Assembly (NCBI RefSeq): GCF_037975245.1
Contig: NC_092563.1
Coordinates: 30,095,960 to 30,159,959, forward strand
From: Apostichopus japonicus
Taxonomy: Eukaryota > Echinodermata > Holothuroidea > Aspidochirotida > Stichopodidae
Direction: 5' to 3'
DNA length: 64,000 bases
Shown piece by piece: positions 1-10,011 of this stretch (positions are counted from its first letter, which is position 1; each line of letters opens with the position of its first letter). The notes under the pieces are model-generated. The model saw only the letters and a program-made list of their open reading frames with translations. It was not told the DNA's origin and made no database searches. A program made the translations under genes and the position numbers.

Positions 1-135
1 CTATCTTCTGTTACAATGACAGATATACAGATATACTTCACATATTTGAGATATCTCACACTATCAGGATAAGTTTCTCAAATACCGAGAGCAACTACAA
101 CGTACACATTGTGACGAGAGTAATTTGACACCTAC

Positions 136-264
136 CAAAGATCACATGGGGTGTTGACCAAGGATCCATTCACAACAAATGTTGACGAACCACCTCCATC
201 GAGATTTATAGCGTTGATGACATCATGCTTTAGTAGCCAAGTAGCAAACTGTTTTAATGAGACT
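136..264 (-). CDS. NAGPA: NAGPA exon: NAINLDGGGS catalytic-domain signature
   Basis: A 129-nt exon, acceptor ATTTCAG, donor GTAGGT at 135. It encodes VSLKQFATWLLKHDVINAIN, then LDGGGSSTFVVNGSLVN. The DGGGS motif is the most conserved signature of the family. The exon ends with two bases carried over to an exon outside the window. Confidence 0.93.
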
Positions 265-2585
265 CTGAAATTGATGAGACATAGCACCTTTAAACATACT
301 ATTTGGAATTGAGAGAGTGAGCTATTTCTTTTTAATTCAGTTTGACCAACTTTAGCTCCTCTAACCAGGGAGTTGTTATTACATAACAACTCTCTGCTCT
401 AACTAGCTAGTGATTTAGCATTCAAAAACTAACATGAAATTAAAGTGAACTTACAATTTTTTTTTTAATACCAAATTCTACATAATTACAACTTAAAAAA
501 CAATAGCTTTACCATCAATAACTTCTATGTAGCTCTAAGAGGTGACCATATCTGATATGATGTGAATATGTAGTCAATAATTCATGGCTTGCTGAATATT
601 CAATTTTCATGATACCAACATGTTAACATGGCACGCTCAATGACAAGGCAAGTTTGCTGCATCAGTTGTCAGATTTAATGGAACGCTGAACATTAATAGC
701 TTTAATTTTACTTACAAGGTCTTCCAAGTATAATTAGGACATAGATGAACAGATATGGTCACACTGTGAAAGTTTGACAACCCAAAGAAAGTTATACTAG
801 GCTCATCTATGCCTAACATAGTACATATAATGTCTTGACTATTAATAAACTTCCACTTTCCTTTATACTGCAAGTTTTCTGTCAATGACAAAGGATAATG
901 TATTTTCAAGCATGAATTTATGAAAATTTCAAAAAGGGGAATCTGGGTAATCTGTCAATATTTACAAGCAACTACACCATTAATTGATGCAGCTGTCATT
1001 ACCCCTCAGAGCTGGTTCTTCCATCGACATTTGCCAAAACCAATCGTCCATTCTTATCACTTCCTACGACAGATCTTGCAGCCTTGACATTAAAGAAATG
1101 TTCCATTTTACCTATGGTTCCCAATAAATAAGAAACACCAACATTAACACATATAGCAGAAATATCAAGACACGATATTAGACAATTTAAGTGTTTCCAT
1201 GATCGTTACAATTGCATCATTAGTTCAGTTTTCCACTTTTCATCGGATTCACCGAAGCGGTTTAAGGGCATTGTAATGTAGACTTCTGAATAATTACCGT
1301 TTAGCAATTCATCTGGCTGGGAAATGTGCTAGTAGCTGCTAAGTTGGCTATATTATGATGAAGTCCACAGACAAAACAGTCAATCAAACGATACGTTCCA
1401 CACACAAGACTTTTCATGTGGGAAGAAATTATAGTGGACTAATTTAACCTGCTCCTTTAACGTTTACATGCACCTCAACTTTAGGTCAATAAAACTTACA
1501 AGAGCAGTCCTTTAAAGTTGTCATTGTTGAACACACACAGTCTCATAAAACTTATACATGATATCCAGATGTACTTCATTTCATCAAGAAAATATATCTC
1601 TGATGAATACCTTACCTGTCTCCTCTGTATCACTGCACTCTGCCTTCAGGCTTTCATCAAGGTATACCTCTCCATCTCTTATCAACCACCCTACTCCGCC
1701 TACTAGTTGGATAAATGGATTAGTTTCATCCAAGACATCTTCCTCGGATAAATAACTGTAAAACACAGCAAGGAGAAAAGGAAGGCTTTCAATTTTTATT
1801 TTAATACTAATAACAAATGATTCTTCTTCTTTGATAGTAAGACACAGCATTAGAAGACTAACAATACACTAGAATGCTTGAGCAACATATTTAAGAATTG
1901 AAGGAAAGAGAGATGATAAGAACTAATAGGAGATGTCTCCAGATCTGCCAGCAATCTAACAAACAATTGTTCTGAAAACACAACATGAGAGTTTCTTGAT
2001 TCTGTAATGTTCTTAATTACAATTTCATTTCATTGAATAGGATATGTATTTTGAATTCTCCTCCCTCTTCCCTTATTCCCAAGTATAGAAATGATAGCGC
2101 CATACCCAAACACAAGTGTTCCATCTCTACGTATGCCGAAATGAGCATTCTGGACTCCGTGGCTATTCCGTACCAGCCTTCCATATGATACAATGTTACC
2201 CAAACATTCGCCGGTGTGTGGGTTAAAGAATCCGGCATTTACTGCCAATAGGCAGTTGTGTTTAGCTGCCGTTTCAACCGCCGTGGTCCTTGCACCCATT
2301 TTGCATCCTCCATCTCGAAGAGGTTCCAAAACTGAAACAGTCTGTGCTGGATTATTTATAAATGCAATATGACCTGAATTGGTTTCTGTTTGACCCCATT
2401 GACCCTCAAATTCATCGATAAAGTTCAATATTTGTGTGATTGGGAGGGTCACAGTAGAGGACAGAAGACCCTGCCCAGCCTGAGTCTGATGGGTCACGTT
2501 TCCATATTTGGTTGGTTGGCAGTCACGAACATAGCGATGGGAATGAGTGGAAAGTTGTCTTTTTTCAAAGTAGTCGGTCAGGTCT
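136..2585 (-). CDS. NAGPA: NAGPA, N-acetylglucosamine-1-phosphodiester alpha-N-acetylglucosaminidase (partial, four internal exons)
   Basis: The 'uncovering enzyme' of the trans-Golgi removes the covering GlcNAc from GlcNAc-phosphomannose on lysosomal hydrolases and so exposes the mannose-6-phosphate signal. Exons on the minus strand are 2585-2106, 1755-1616, 1111-1003 and 264-136. All junctions are GT-AG and in frame (2, 1, 2 and 2 bases carried over), giving about 286 residues. They match the catalytic phosphodiester-glycosidase domain in order: NAGFF, GECLGN, FGIRRDGTL, YLSEEDVLDETNPF, WLIRDG and NAINLDGGGSSTF, all close to the human protein (515 aa). The first exon seen starts at an acceptor, so the signal-peptide exon lies further upstream and was not identified. 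The last exon ends at a donor after CDL; the EGF-like region, transmembrane segment and tail lie beyond the window start. No frameshift or stop is seen, so the gene looks intact. The family call is secure. Confidence 0.93.
1003..1111 (-). CDS. NAGPA: NAGPA exon: NVKAARSVVG / NGRLVL block
   Basis: A 109-nt exon, acceptor CCATAG, donor GTAATG. It encodes KMEHFFNVKAARSVVG, DKNGRLVL and DGRTSSEG, matching the human FVNVISART...GQLVLFHADGQT segment. The phase fits both neighbours (2 + 105 + 2 nt). Confidence 0.9.
1616..1755 (-). CDS. NAGPA: NAGPA exon: YLSEEDVLD block
   Basis: A 140-nt exon between a TTTTACAG acceptor and a GTAAGG donor. It encodes YLSEEDVLDETNPFIQLV, WLIRDGEVY and the CSDTEETG end, which align residue by residue with human NAGPA as remembered. 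Confidence 0.93.
2106..2585 (-). CDS. NAGPA: NAGPA exon: N-terminal part of catalytic domain
   Basis: A 480-nt exon. The acceptor is CTGCAG ending at 2586, and the donor GTATGG starts at 2105. It encodes an N-terminal linker (RDLTDYFEKRQ, then an NVT glycosylation sequon), then VSVLEPL, NAGFF, GECLGN and FGIRRDGTLVFG. Upstream in frame there is a stop before any methionine, so this exon must be spliced to an earlier one carrying the signal peptide. Confidence 0.9.
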
Positions 2586-3310
2586 CTGCAGTGGTCAAAG
2601 AAAACAGAACAACTTGAATTTTGAAGTCAATGGGTCTTGTTTGTAAGTACAACATAATATAATAGAAAGGATATCTCGTCTCCCCCCCCCCCCCTCCACC
2701 CCCAATGAACACCACCCATCTCCCTTCTACCACTTCATGATGTGAACAAAAGCCTAAAGATGAAAACTTCAATGAAAACATCAAGGAAAAGAACAACTAC
2801 AGCCACACAAATAGCAATAACTATGTTAGCAAAAACAACAACAATCATATTTTTTGCCACATTGCTAAACTCTTATAACGGATTCTATTTTGAATAATCA
2901 GGCCAGAAACAATATATTTGGGTAAATATAGTAATGCAAATCAGAGAACTCCCAGTAGATGTTCATAATATATCTTTAGTTGAAATATACCAGATCAGTG
3001 AGTAATGAGTATACCGTTGTTTGCTAACCAGCTGTGGCACACAACTTTGTGCCACTAGAAGGAATGGTTATTTATTACATTAACACTTACAGTTCATGAC
3101 TAAAACTGATAAAAGTCATGATACACCTGTGTAGGTTAAATACACTGCACCTACATGCCATCTGCCAGTACTGAGTAGACAAACTGGGTCATGAAGAGGT
3201 AAATAAAGCAGAAAATCAGGAAGCGCCATTCTGAAAGAACCATCACGGGTCATTTTACTTTTATAAACTCCTGTTGAGCATCAAGTTGGAAAATTTGGTC
3301 TCTTAGGCTG
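2586..3310. other. NAGPA upstream intron / flank
   Basis: No supported exon. There is a 14-base C run near 2681-2694. On the minus strand, about 2868 down to 2760, there is a short ORF with a hydrophobic start (MIVVVFANIVIAICV...), but no good donor follows it in the required phase, so I do not call it the signal-peptide exon. Confidence 0.5.
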
Positions 3311-3370
3311 ATGCCGGGGGAACTGATGAGTTTCAACTCTGAGAAATGTTACTTGTTGAGTAGTAGAAAT
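3311..3370 (+). mobile_element. LINE reverse-transcriptase fragment, 5' side of insertion
   Basis: Reading frame ELMSFNSEKCYLLSSRN resembles the 'MSFNxxKC' segment found just before the C-terminal part of non-LTR (CR1/L2/RTE-like) reverse transcriptases. It stops at GTAGAAAT (3363-3370), the target duplication of the foldback element that follows. The same LINE frame continues at 4103. The 5' limit of the fragment is uncertain. Confidence 0.6.
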
Positions 3371-4102
3371 GGTTACATCTCTATGTTCCGACGTCTCTAT
3401 GTTCCGACGTCTCTATGTTCCGACGTCTCTATGTTCCAACAATTTTTTGGGACTCATAATTTTTTTTTACCCAAATTTTTTCGGACTCAAATTTTTTGGA
3501 CCAAAATTTTTGACCAGCTTGTTTTCGGACCAACTTTTTTCAGACCAACTTTTTTTCGGACCAAAATTATTTTATACCAAAGTATTTTTATGACCAAATT
3601 TTTTTTGGACCAAAATTTTTGACACCAACATGTTTTCGGACCAACTTTTTTCTGACCCAAATTTTGTTTGACCAAACTGATTTTAGTCCCAAAAAATTTT
3701 AGTACAAACAATTAAATTTCGGGTCACAAGCAATTTTCGGTCACAAGCACTATTTGGGTCATAACAAACTTTGGGCCCTTTTTTTTCGTGAAAAATATTT
3801 GGTGTGTCCAAAAAATTGTGTCCCCCAAAAAAAGGTAGGTCAGAAAAAATTTTGGTCCAAAACAATGGAGTCCCACCCAAAAACAATTGGGTCCCAAAAA
3901 AAATGGGGCCCAAAATATTAAGTCCCCCAAAAAAATTTGGTCCGAAAATGGGGGACAAAAAAGATTGAGTCTCCAAAAAAAATTGGTTCCGAAAAAATTT
4001 TGGTCAAAATAAATTAAGAGTCCAAACAAATTGTCGGAACATAGAGACGTCGGAACATAGAGACGTCGGAACATAGAGACGTCGGAACATAGGGATGTCA
4101 CC
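3371..4102. mobile_element. Foldback (TU-like) DNA transposon, 732 bp, 8-bp TSD
   Basis: The ends are inverted copies built from a 16-bp unit (core CTCTATGTTCCGACGT): about three and a half units at 3376-3435, and the inverse at 4036-4092. The interior also folds back imperfectly. The left half is rich in GGACCAAAATTTTT-like repeats and the right half in their complements. The outer termini are GGTTACATC and, inverted, GGTGACATC. An 8-bp direct repeat GTAGAAAT flanks it (3363-3370, 4103-4110). There is no transposase, so it is non-autonomous. Sea-urchin TU elements have this architecture (tandem-repeat inverted ends, 8-bp duplications); the name is by analogy. The small ORFs inside are by-products of the repeats. 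Confidence 0.85.
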
Positions 4103-4890
4103 GTAGAAATAAGTCAACACATTTTCATAGCATAAAGGGTAAAATCTTGAAACAAGTACATGGTCCTTACCTGTTAGTTATCATCTGTGATGACTTCAAA
4201 TGGAGTACCCATATTAGTAAAAAAGCTGCTATAGCTAGCTCCATTTTGGGTTTGCTAAAGAGAAACCTCAAACGTTGTCCTGTGGAATGTAAGAAACTCA
4301 GCTATACATCTCTGGTGAGAAGTAGCTTGGAATATGCTTCCATAATTTGGGATCCCTATCAACAAGGGGACATTCATCGCTTGGAAAGAATCCAACGTAG
4401 AGCTGCTCGCTTTATTAGCGGTGACTATACTTCCCGGGAGGAAGGGTTTATGACTAGACTGCTCGAAGAACTAGAACTCCCAACACTTGAAAACCGTAGA
4501 AAAAGTGATAAACTGTACTCTCTACAAGATTTTGAATGACCAATTCCCAGCTATTCAACAGGATCATTACCTCACTGCCCTTCCCACTAGGAGACGGATC
4601 ATGCCTACGCAGTTTAAAGATTGTGCTGCGGATAACATAATTAGGAATCAAGTCAACAATAATAGTAAAGCCCTTAAGTACATTCATTGTAAGACCCCCC
4701 AGTATCAGCAATCTTTTTTTCCCTCTGCCATTGCTGGTTGGAATAAGCTAAATGATGAGCAGGTTTGCGCGCAGAGCATCGACACATTTAGGTGTCGTCT
4801 GGCGGGCCGCTAGTGCTGTCTATATCTCCCCGTTGCGCTTATGCCCTATGGGTTTCTGCAACGTATGAAGAAGAAGAAGTTGCTTCTCTG
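4103..4890 (+). mobile_element. LINE (CR1/L2/RTE-like) reverse-transcriptase C-terminal fragment, frameshifted
   Basis: Frame from 4111 (KSTHFHSIKGKILKQVHGPY) through DDFKWSTHISKKAA, LVRSSLEYASIIWDPY and LERIQRRAARFI is typical of the end of non-LTR retrotransposon ORF2. A one-base shift near 4520 moves the frame to KILNDQFPAIQ ... SAIAGWNKLN ... DTFRCRLAGR, with a stop at about 4811. A short 3' UTR ends in a (GAA)n-like tail near 4866-4880. This is a dead, 5'-truncated copy, not a host gene. Confidence 0.85.
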
Positions 4891-5495
4891 TAAAAAACAA
4901 CAACAACACAATGTTGGAAACGGATTGTTTATTTCTATAACATGATAGGGTCACAAACATGATACACAGGTCAAATTTAACTTATCTCTGTTTGTAAAAC
5001 AAGCATCAGTAACTGTACAATATTCAATAGGACTAACGTTTGGCCAGGCCCTATACTATCCAGTGTATAAATTTAAGAAATTTGAAGTGGTTGTCCCCAG
5101 GAAAACCAGCTCACCAATTTTTGGTTGTCCTGCTGAAATTTTGGTCGTCCTGTAAAGCTATAGTATTAGTAGTTTATCTTCGGAAAAAAATACTTGTTTG
5201 GGACTCCTAAGAACCCGTGAATGTTGAGCGATTTCATGGATTCTAGATAAGTAGCAAATTCTGTGTTTCTTTCCGCGGCCTTGCTGGATTTTAGTAGTAA
5301 TGCTGACTGTAGCAAAGATTGTGTACATTAGTTAGGTACATGATGTCTTGCTGCAGAGCGTGGTAAGCTGTAGGTGCGTCATAGTACTGGCCAAGTGTTT
5401 CAGTTTCAGTAATGTTATTAGCGAAAAAAGTTTGCGTCCCATGGACGCAAGCCCCCAAAAAAGTTTGCGTCCCGTAAAAAAAAGCTTGCGTCCCC
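4891..5495. other. Intergenic; GCGTCCC-type short repeats near the right end
   Basis: No gene seen. At 5427-5495 the motif TTTGCGTCCC or its inverse occurs four times between A runs, similar in style to the interior of the foldback elements. The next element is inserted in the last copy. Confidence 0.5.
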
Positions 5496-6790
5496 AGGGG
5501 CGTATCCAGGGGGGGCGCAACAGGCCAAAAAAAAAAGTTTACCAAAAAAAAAAAAAAAATTGATGACGATGTGAGATGTCGGTGATCGCTCAACCCCCCC
5601 CCCCCCTCCGGTATGCTTTATTTTGTGTTTGCCAAAAAAAGGTTCTGGCGAAGTTCGGCGGCATAATAGTTTTAGAAACATAGATGGTAATTGTGTTTGT
5701 ATTATCACTATAAACACTAAGTGACATGCCAGCCATACTAAATTGTGCATTTTGTGTCCATATTTACTGGAAATGTTGCTTATTATTAAGGTCGAAAAAT
5801 GGATCACATATGGCCATGGGCGGCGATCCTGGGTGGAGGGGGGATATATCCCCCCATGAAAATGGGTGGAGGGGATGTAATGCACCATATCCCCCCACCA
5901 AATGCCAGGGATAAGAATACTTTCATGCCTACATTTATGCATCTTCGTTAATGTACGGCTCTTTTTTAGCTTCATTTCTCGCCTACCATAAACGCAGTGC
6001 GATCTTTTCAAATAAAGCATCTTTACAAAGCAAAAATAGTTGACTGTAGGCTTCATTGGCCCTATAACAACAAAATGTATTATTGCGCCCATGGTATTGA
6101 TATAGTACATATATGCACCCCCATAGTATTCATATAGGCCCTATAGTAGGCCTACACACGTACATGTTCGCTCGAACAGCTGAGAATCTCATGTAACCAG
6201 GGTAATGCTTAATACACGTTTCACCTGGATGCCCTAGCAATCGGTACCTAGGAATGTAACTATGTGTAATTGTGTATTGCATGTGTATAGGCCTATAATA
6301 GCCTGCATGAGGCCATTTTCTTCATCGAATAATATAAAAGAGCTCTCGAGCATTCTAACGTTGCGCCTGAAACAAGATTGACAGGGGCAATTTTCCCAAA
6401 ATAACACCCGAAATTAAAAAAAACAGTATTTTGGATCCTGATTATGAGATATTTCGGACATGACATCCCTATTTTAAAGTTGGGTATATGCCGCTTGGAA
6501 ACCTCGGGAAGTGCCGTTTCAGGCCATCTAGAGGGTTTGTTAATCCCAAAATTTTCTTGTACGCTTCGCGCCAACCCATGGTGGCGCTACGCTTAGATAG
6601 TCAACAAAGTCACATCCCCCCCCACTCGGAAGTACGGATCGCCGCCCATGCATATGACACCATTTTGCATTTCAGCCCTTCTTCGAAAGCAAAAATTGTA
6701 CACCCCTCCCCTTAGACCCATCACCCAGGACGGCGATCATTCATGCCTGACGCCCCCCCCCCCCTATTGGAAAATCCTGGATACGCCCCT
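5496..6790. mobile_element. hAT-like non-autonomous DNA transposon, about 1.3 kb
   Basis: Terminal inverted repeats: AGGGGCGTATCCAGG at the left and CCTGGATACGCCCCT at the right, perfect over 15 bp (16 with the outer C/G). Flanks are GCGTCCCC on the left and GCGTCCCG on the right, compatible with an 8-bp target duplication with one change. The interior has long C runs, no long ORF, and a block at 6555-6602 (CTTGTACGCTTCGCGCC...) shared with copies near 27536, 28151 and (inverted) 28836. TIR sequence and duplication length suggest the hAT superfamily. Confidence 0.75.
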
Positions 6791-8049
6791 GCGTCCCGAT
6801 CGAACACCAATTACGTTTATTGTATGACCTACTGTACTAATACTAGGCCTAGTGTAGTATCACTGCCTATACTTTGTGAATTTTATAAACAAAATTATAG
6901 GGCAGATGGCTCAGTGTCTTAGCTTCGGTGTTTGATAGGGGCGGCCCGGCCCACTCCTCTTTTCGCCCACCCTGCCGTTTAAAAAAAAAATACCCCCAGC
7001 CCCTCCTTCACTCCGCCCTTGTACTTCCCTACTCGCCAACTCCGTAGTAGCTCCATGCTTTGACCTTGCAGCGCTTCCGACAGCCAAACTCTTCAAAATC
7101 ACTGTACCTACAGTGTGCATATCCAGGCGCGTAGCCAGGAATTTGCCAAGGGAGGGGCGAAACTGTAGATGCGGCATTGCAAACTCTCAGCAGAGCCTTA
7201 TATAGAGAGAGTTTCGCCAACCATGTAACCGATTTGGATTGGTCGAGAGGGACAACGCCCACACAGGGTGGTAAAATGGGTCCACTTGAAAACTTTATTG
7301 CAGGCGACACGCGTACTCACAGTGTATAGACTATCGTTTGTGTACACGAAAAAAGTACGAAATTGTGAAATAAATGGTGCTGGGGATGCTGCAATCGGTC
7401 AGAACATGGATATTGTTGTTTGATTTTCCGACCGACCATGAAAGAAGAGGAATTTTTTGGAAGTAGAAAGAACAAGATGGAGATCTAATGAAAAAAGTCT
7501 GTGTAGCCTAGGCCCATAGCCATAGTGTAATACGAGTAATGTACAAGCAATGCGAGAATTTTACGTTCAGACTGGTTTCTGTAATTACATTCATGGCTAT
7601 TCTCTCTCGTTTTACGATCCACAAATTCGATTTCATTATGCCAGCTCTCCTAATCATAGCCATGGCAGTTTCAGTCGCACATATAGCTATCCTAATTCCT
7701 AGTTATTGTATGCCTAGGCTAAAAAGGTTAACTTTTAGTTTAATGTAAAAGGGTGGGCTAGGCATAACGTAAAGCCCTAATCCTAAGTTATGCCCGAAGC
7801 ATAAGTTAAGCCTGGGCTTAGTTAGACCTGGACCATTCTTGCTATTACTACAACTGTTATAGCACATTACATAATATGGCACAGTATAAGGCCCAATTAA
7901 ACTAGGCCTAAGGAAAACAAAGTAGCCTAGGCCTAAACTAGTTAGGCTAGGTCTATACTCATTGGCAACTTGTGGGTTGTGTACACATACAGGCCTAATT
8001 ATATAGACCCTTTTAGTATGCCATAAACAAGTGCCCAAATGGTTAACGA
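6791..8049. other. Intergenic spacer with repeat-end fragments
   Basis: No gene. At 7130-7165 there is an isolated end of the GGCGCGTAGCCAGGAATTTGCC repeat family (also at 26525 and, inverted, near 27600). From 7690 to 8000 the sequence is rich in TAGGCCTA-like palindromic words. Short ORFs here have no recognisable similarity. Confidence 0.5.
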
Positions 8050-8052
8050 AGT

Positions 8053-8700
8053 GATTATTCGCAGGGCAGCCCCGCGAATAACGTACACAGACACCTTATT
8101 CGCAGGGCTGTGACGATTTTGAAAATAGGTTTATTTTTAGGTTTTGCTATTGATACCAGTCAGTTTAGGGGCCTTGAAAAAGCCAACCTTTTGGGCCCAA
8201 ATAGTCTTAGTCACTTCATAAGCTAATTTTTGGAACCCAAGCAGTTCAATTTTAAAAGCTTATTTTAAGGGAGCTTATCTTGGGATTCCCCAAAAGCCAA
8301 TATTGCCTGAAAGCCAATATGGTCAAGGGTGTGAGCCCCCCCCCCCCCACACCTTTACATGCAAATGAGCAGTCACTCTGCAAAAACAAAGGTGAAAATG
8401 AGGGATGACATTTTTTATGTTGGCGGTACTAATGCTAGACTGGTTCAATCTTAAGGCCCTAGGCTCCCAAAACCAATCCTAACAGCATTGAGGTAGGAAT
8501 CTTAAAGGCCAATAAATTCCTCAAAATATAGAGGCTCACAATTAAGACTCTCAAAAAGATAGCTGGTGCCCAAAAGCAAACTCGAATAGCCCCAAAAGTT
8601 ACTGATCCCGTTAACCCAGTCTAAGGCTGCCCTGTGAATAAGATGTATGTGTCTGGCTATTCGCAGGGCAGCCCTGCAAATAAGATGCTTGTGTCTGGCT
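8053..8700. mobile_element. Inverted-repeat element with palindromic ends
   Basis: The left end has ATTCGCAGGGCAGCCCCGCG (itself nearly palindromic), then ACACAGACACC, then TTATTCGCAGGGCTG. The right end (8628-8690) has the same modules inverted: GGCTGCCCTGTGAATAAG, GTGTCTGG and ATTCGCAGGGCAGCCCTGC. The unit is about 640 bp, non-coding, with no clear target duplication. It is probably a MITE or foldback remnant. Confidence 0.55.
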
Positions 8701-8712
8701 ATTCTGGCTATT

Positions 8713-9530
8713 ATGTTTTTGTCGTAAAAATCGCCAACTTTTTTCTAACGTTGAATTGGACGACGTGATGCTATTGCGCTTGCGCAATGCTATCGGACCG
8801 TACCATTACAATATGGATGGATTTGTGCTAGGTTTGGGAACTGCCTTGTGTACAGTGTCGGTAAGGTGGGTTGACGTAGAAATATAGCACCAAAGTATGG
8901 TGAATGAACTCCAAATCAAATTATTTTATGTTTTAAAAATAATGAATATTTCTTATTGTTTTTCCATTGTAATTTACATATGTGATTATCAACTTTACAG
9001 TGTCTTGCTTACTATCATTTTGCCTGGTTTTATTATTCTCTCTGTCAAATCATTGAATGTTTTTAAAGTAATGAATATTTCTTTTTGTTTTTCTATTGTA
9101 ATTTACATATGTTACTATTAACTTTACAGAGTCTTGCTTACTATCATTTTGCCTGGTTTTAATATTCTCTCTGTCAGCAATTTGGAAATCAAATACACTC
9201 TTCATCACTCTGCAATTAAATCCTATCACACAGTCATGAATTAAAGCTTACCCTGAATATGACACGATCTGTTTAAACATAGGAATGGCTCTGTTAAAAT
9301 GAATAGAAGACCATTCACAAAAACTAGTAGTACTCACTTACACTAGTAGTAGCATAGTAACGAATGATTATCATAAAAAGTAGTTAAGTAAAATTAGATG
9401 GCGCTCGTCGCCTTTTGCCAAGTCCATCATTGAAAATTGCACTTACCTGTAGTGTAATGGTTCGGGCCAATGTCATTGCGCAATAGCATCAACGTTATGA
9501 AAAAGTTGGCGATTTTTACGACAAAAACAT
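8713..9530. mobile_element. TIR transposon (MITE-like), about 818 bp, with internal tandem duplication
   Basis: ATGTTTTTGTCGTAAAAATC at 8713 is repeated inverted at 9511-9530; with some mismatches the inverted match extends about 80-90 bp inward, through the TGCTATTGCGC segment. Inside, a ~129-bp segment is present twice in tandem (8927-9057 and 9057-9180; shared AATTTACATATGT and CTTGCTTACTATCATTTTGC). There is no transposase ORF. The target duplication cannot be fixed. Confidence 0.65.
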
Positions 9531-10011
9531 TTTTTCCCGTGAAAAATATGTATGCACGCTGGTTCCAGTCAGTTTTAAACGTGTTTCCAGATATACTCTG
9601 ATAACATCACTTGTATTTGATGGTATTTTAAACTTGTTGTCTTGAGTTGTCGTGAAATCGGCCTGTTGACGCTAATTAGTGTGACCCGCTGAACACTACA
9701 TTGGCCAACAAGTGATTGAAAGAGTTAGTTTACAAGTATTGAAAGTTTGAACACAACTTCATGGTCATGTGAGGAAGATGTCAACCATCGGTATGAGAGA
9801 GGGTAGTTTTTTACCTAGAGAAAAACCTATTAGATTATAGAGAACATGTCACCTCAACGACATAGCGAATATGTCAGTGGGTCATTTATATGGAGCATGC
9901 CACCAAGAAGGTCAACCTGAAGCGCGCAATACAGTAAGTACGCCAAATTTGAAACCTTTGATGTATGCATATTAGTTAGGCTACATCAGCCTGGAATACG
10001 TCTGGTAGTAG
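9531..10011. other. Intergenic, nothing recognised
   Basis: A+T-rich spacer upstream of the TINF2 homologue. A GTAAGT near 9935 looks like a donor, but the frame needed to join exon 2 has a stop just before it. Confidence 0.4.

Larger units (their letters stand above)
265..2105 (-). other. NAGPA introns between the four exons
   Basis: Three introns: 265-1002 (738 bp), 1112-1615 (504 bp) and 1756-2105 (350 bp). They are A+T-rich with no repeat that I recognise and no further conserved exon. Confidence 0.7.

Noticed and set aside
2760-2868. Minus-strand hydrophobic peptide MIVVVFANIVIAICV as NAGPA signal exon
   Set aside because: Driven by a GTT/GCT-rich low-complexity stretch, with no good donor in the phase needed to join 2585.
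3311-4101. Phe-rich ORFs on both strands
   Set aside because: By-products of the TTTTT/CCAAA repeats in the foldback element.
5418-6110. 230-codon minus-strand ORF
   Set aside because: Crosses the border of the hAT-like element and its homopolymers; no recognisable domain.
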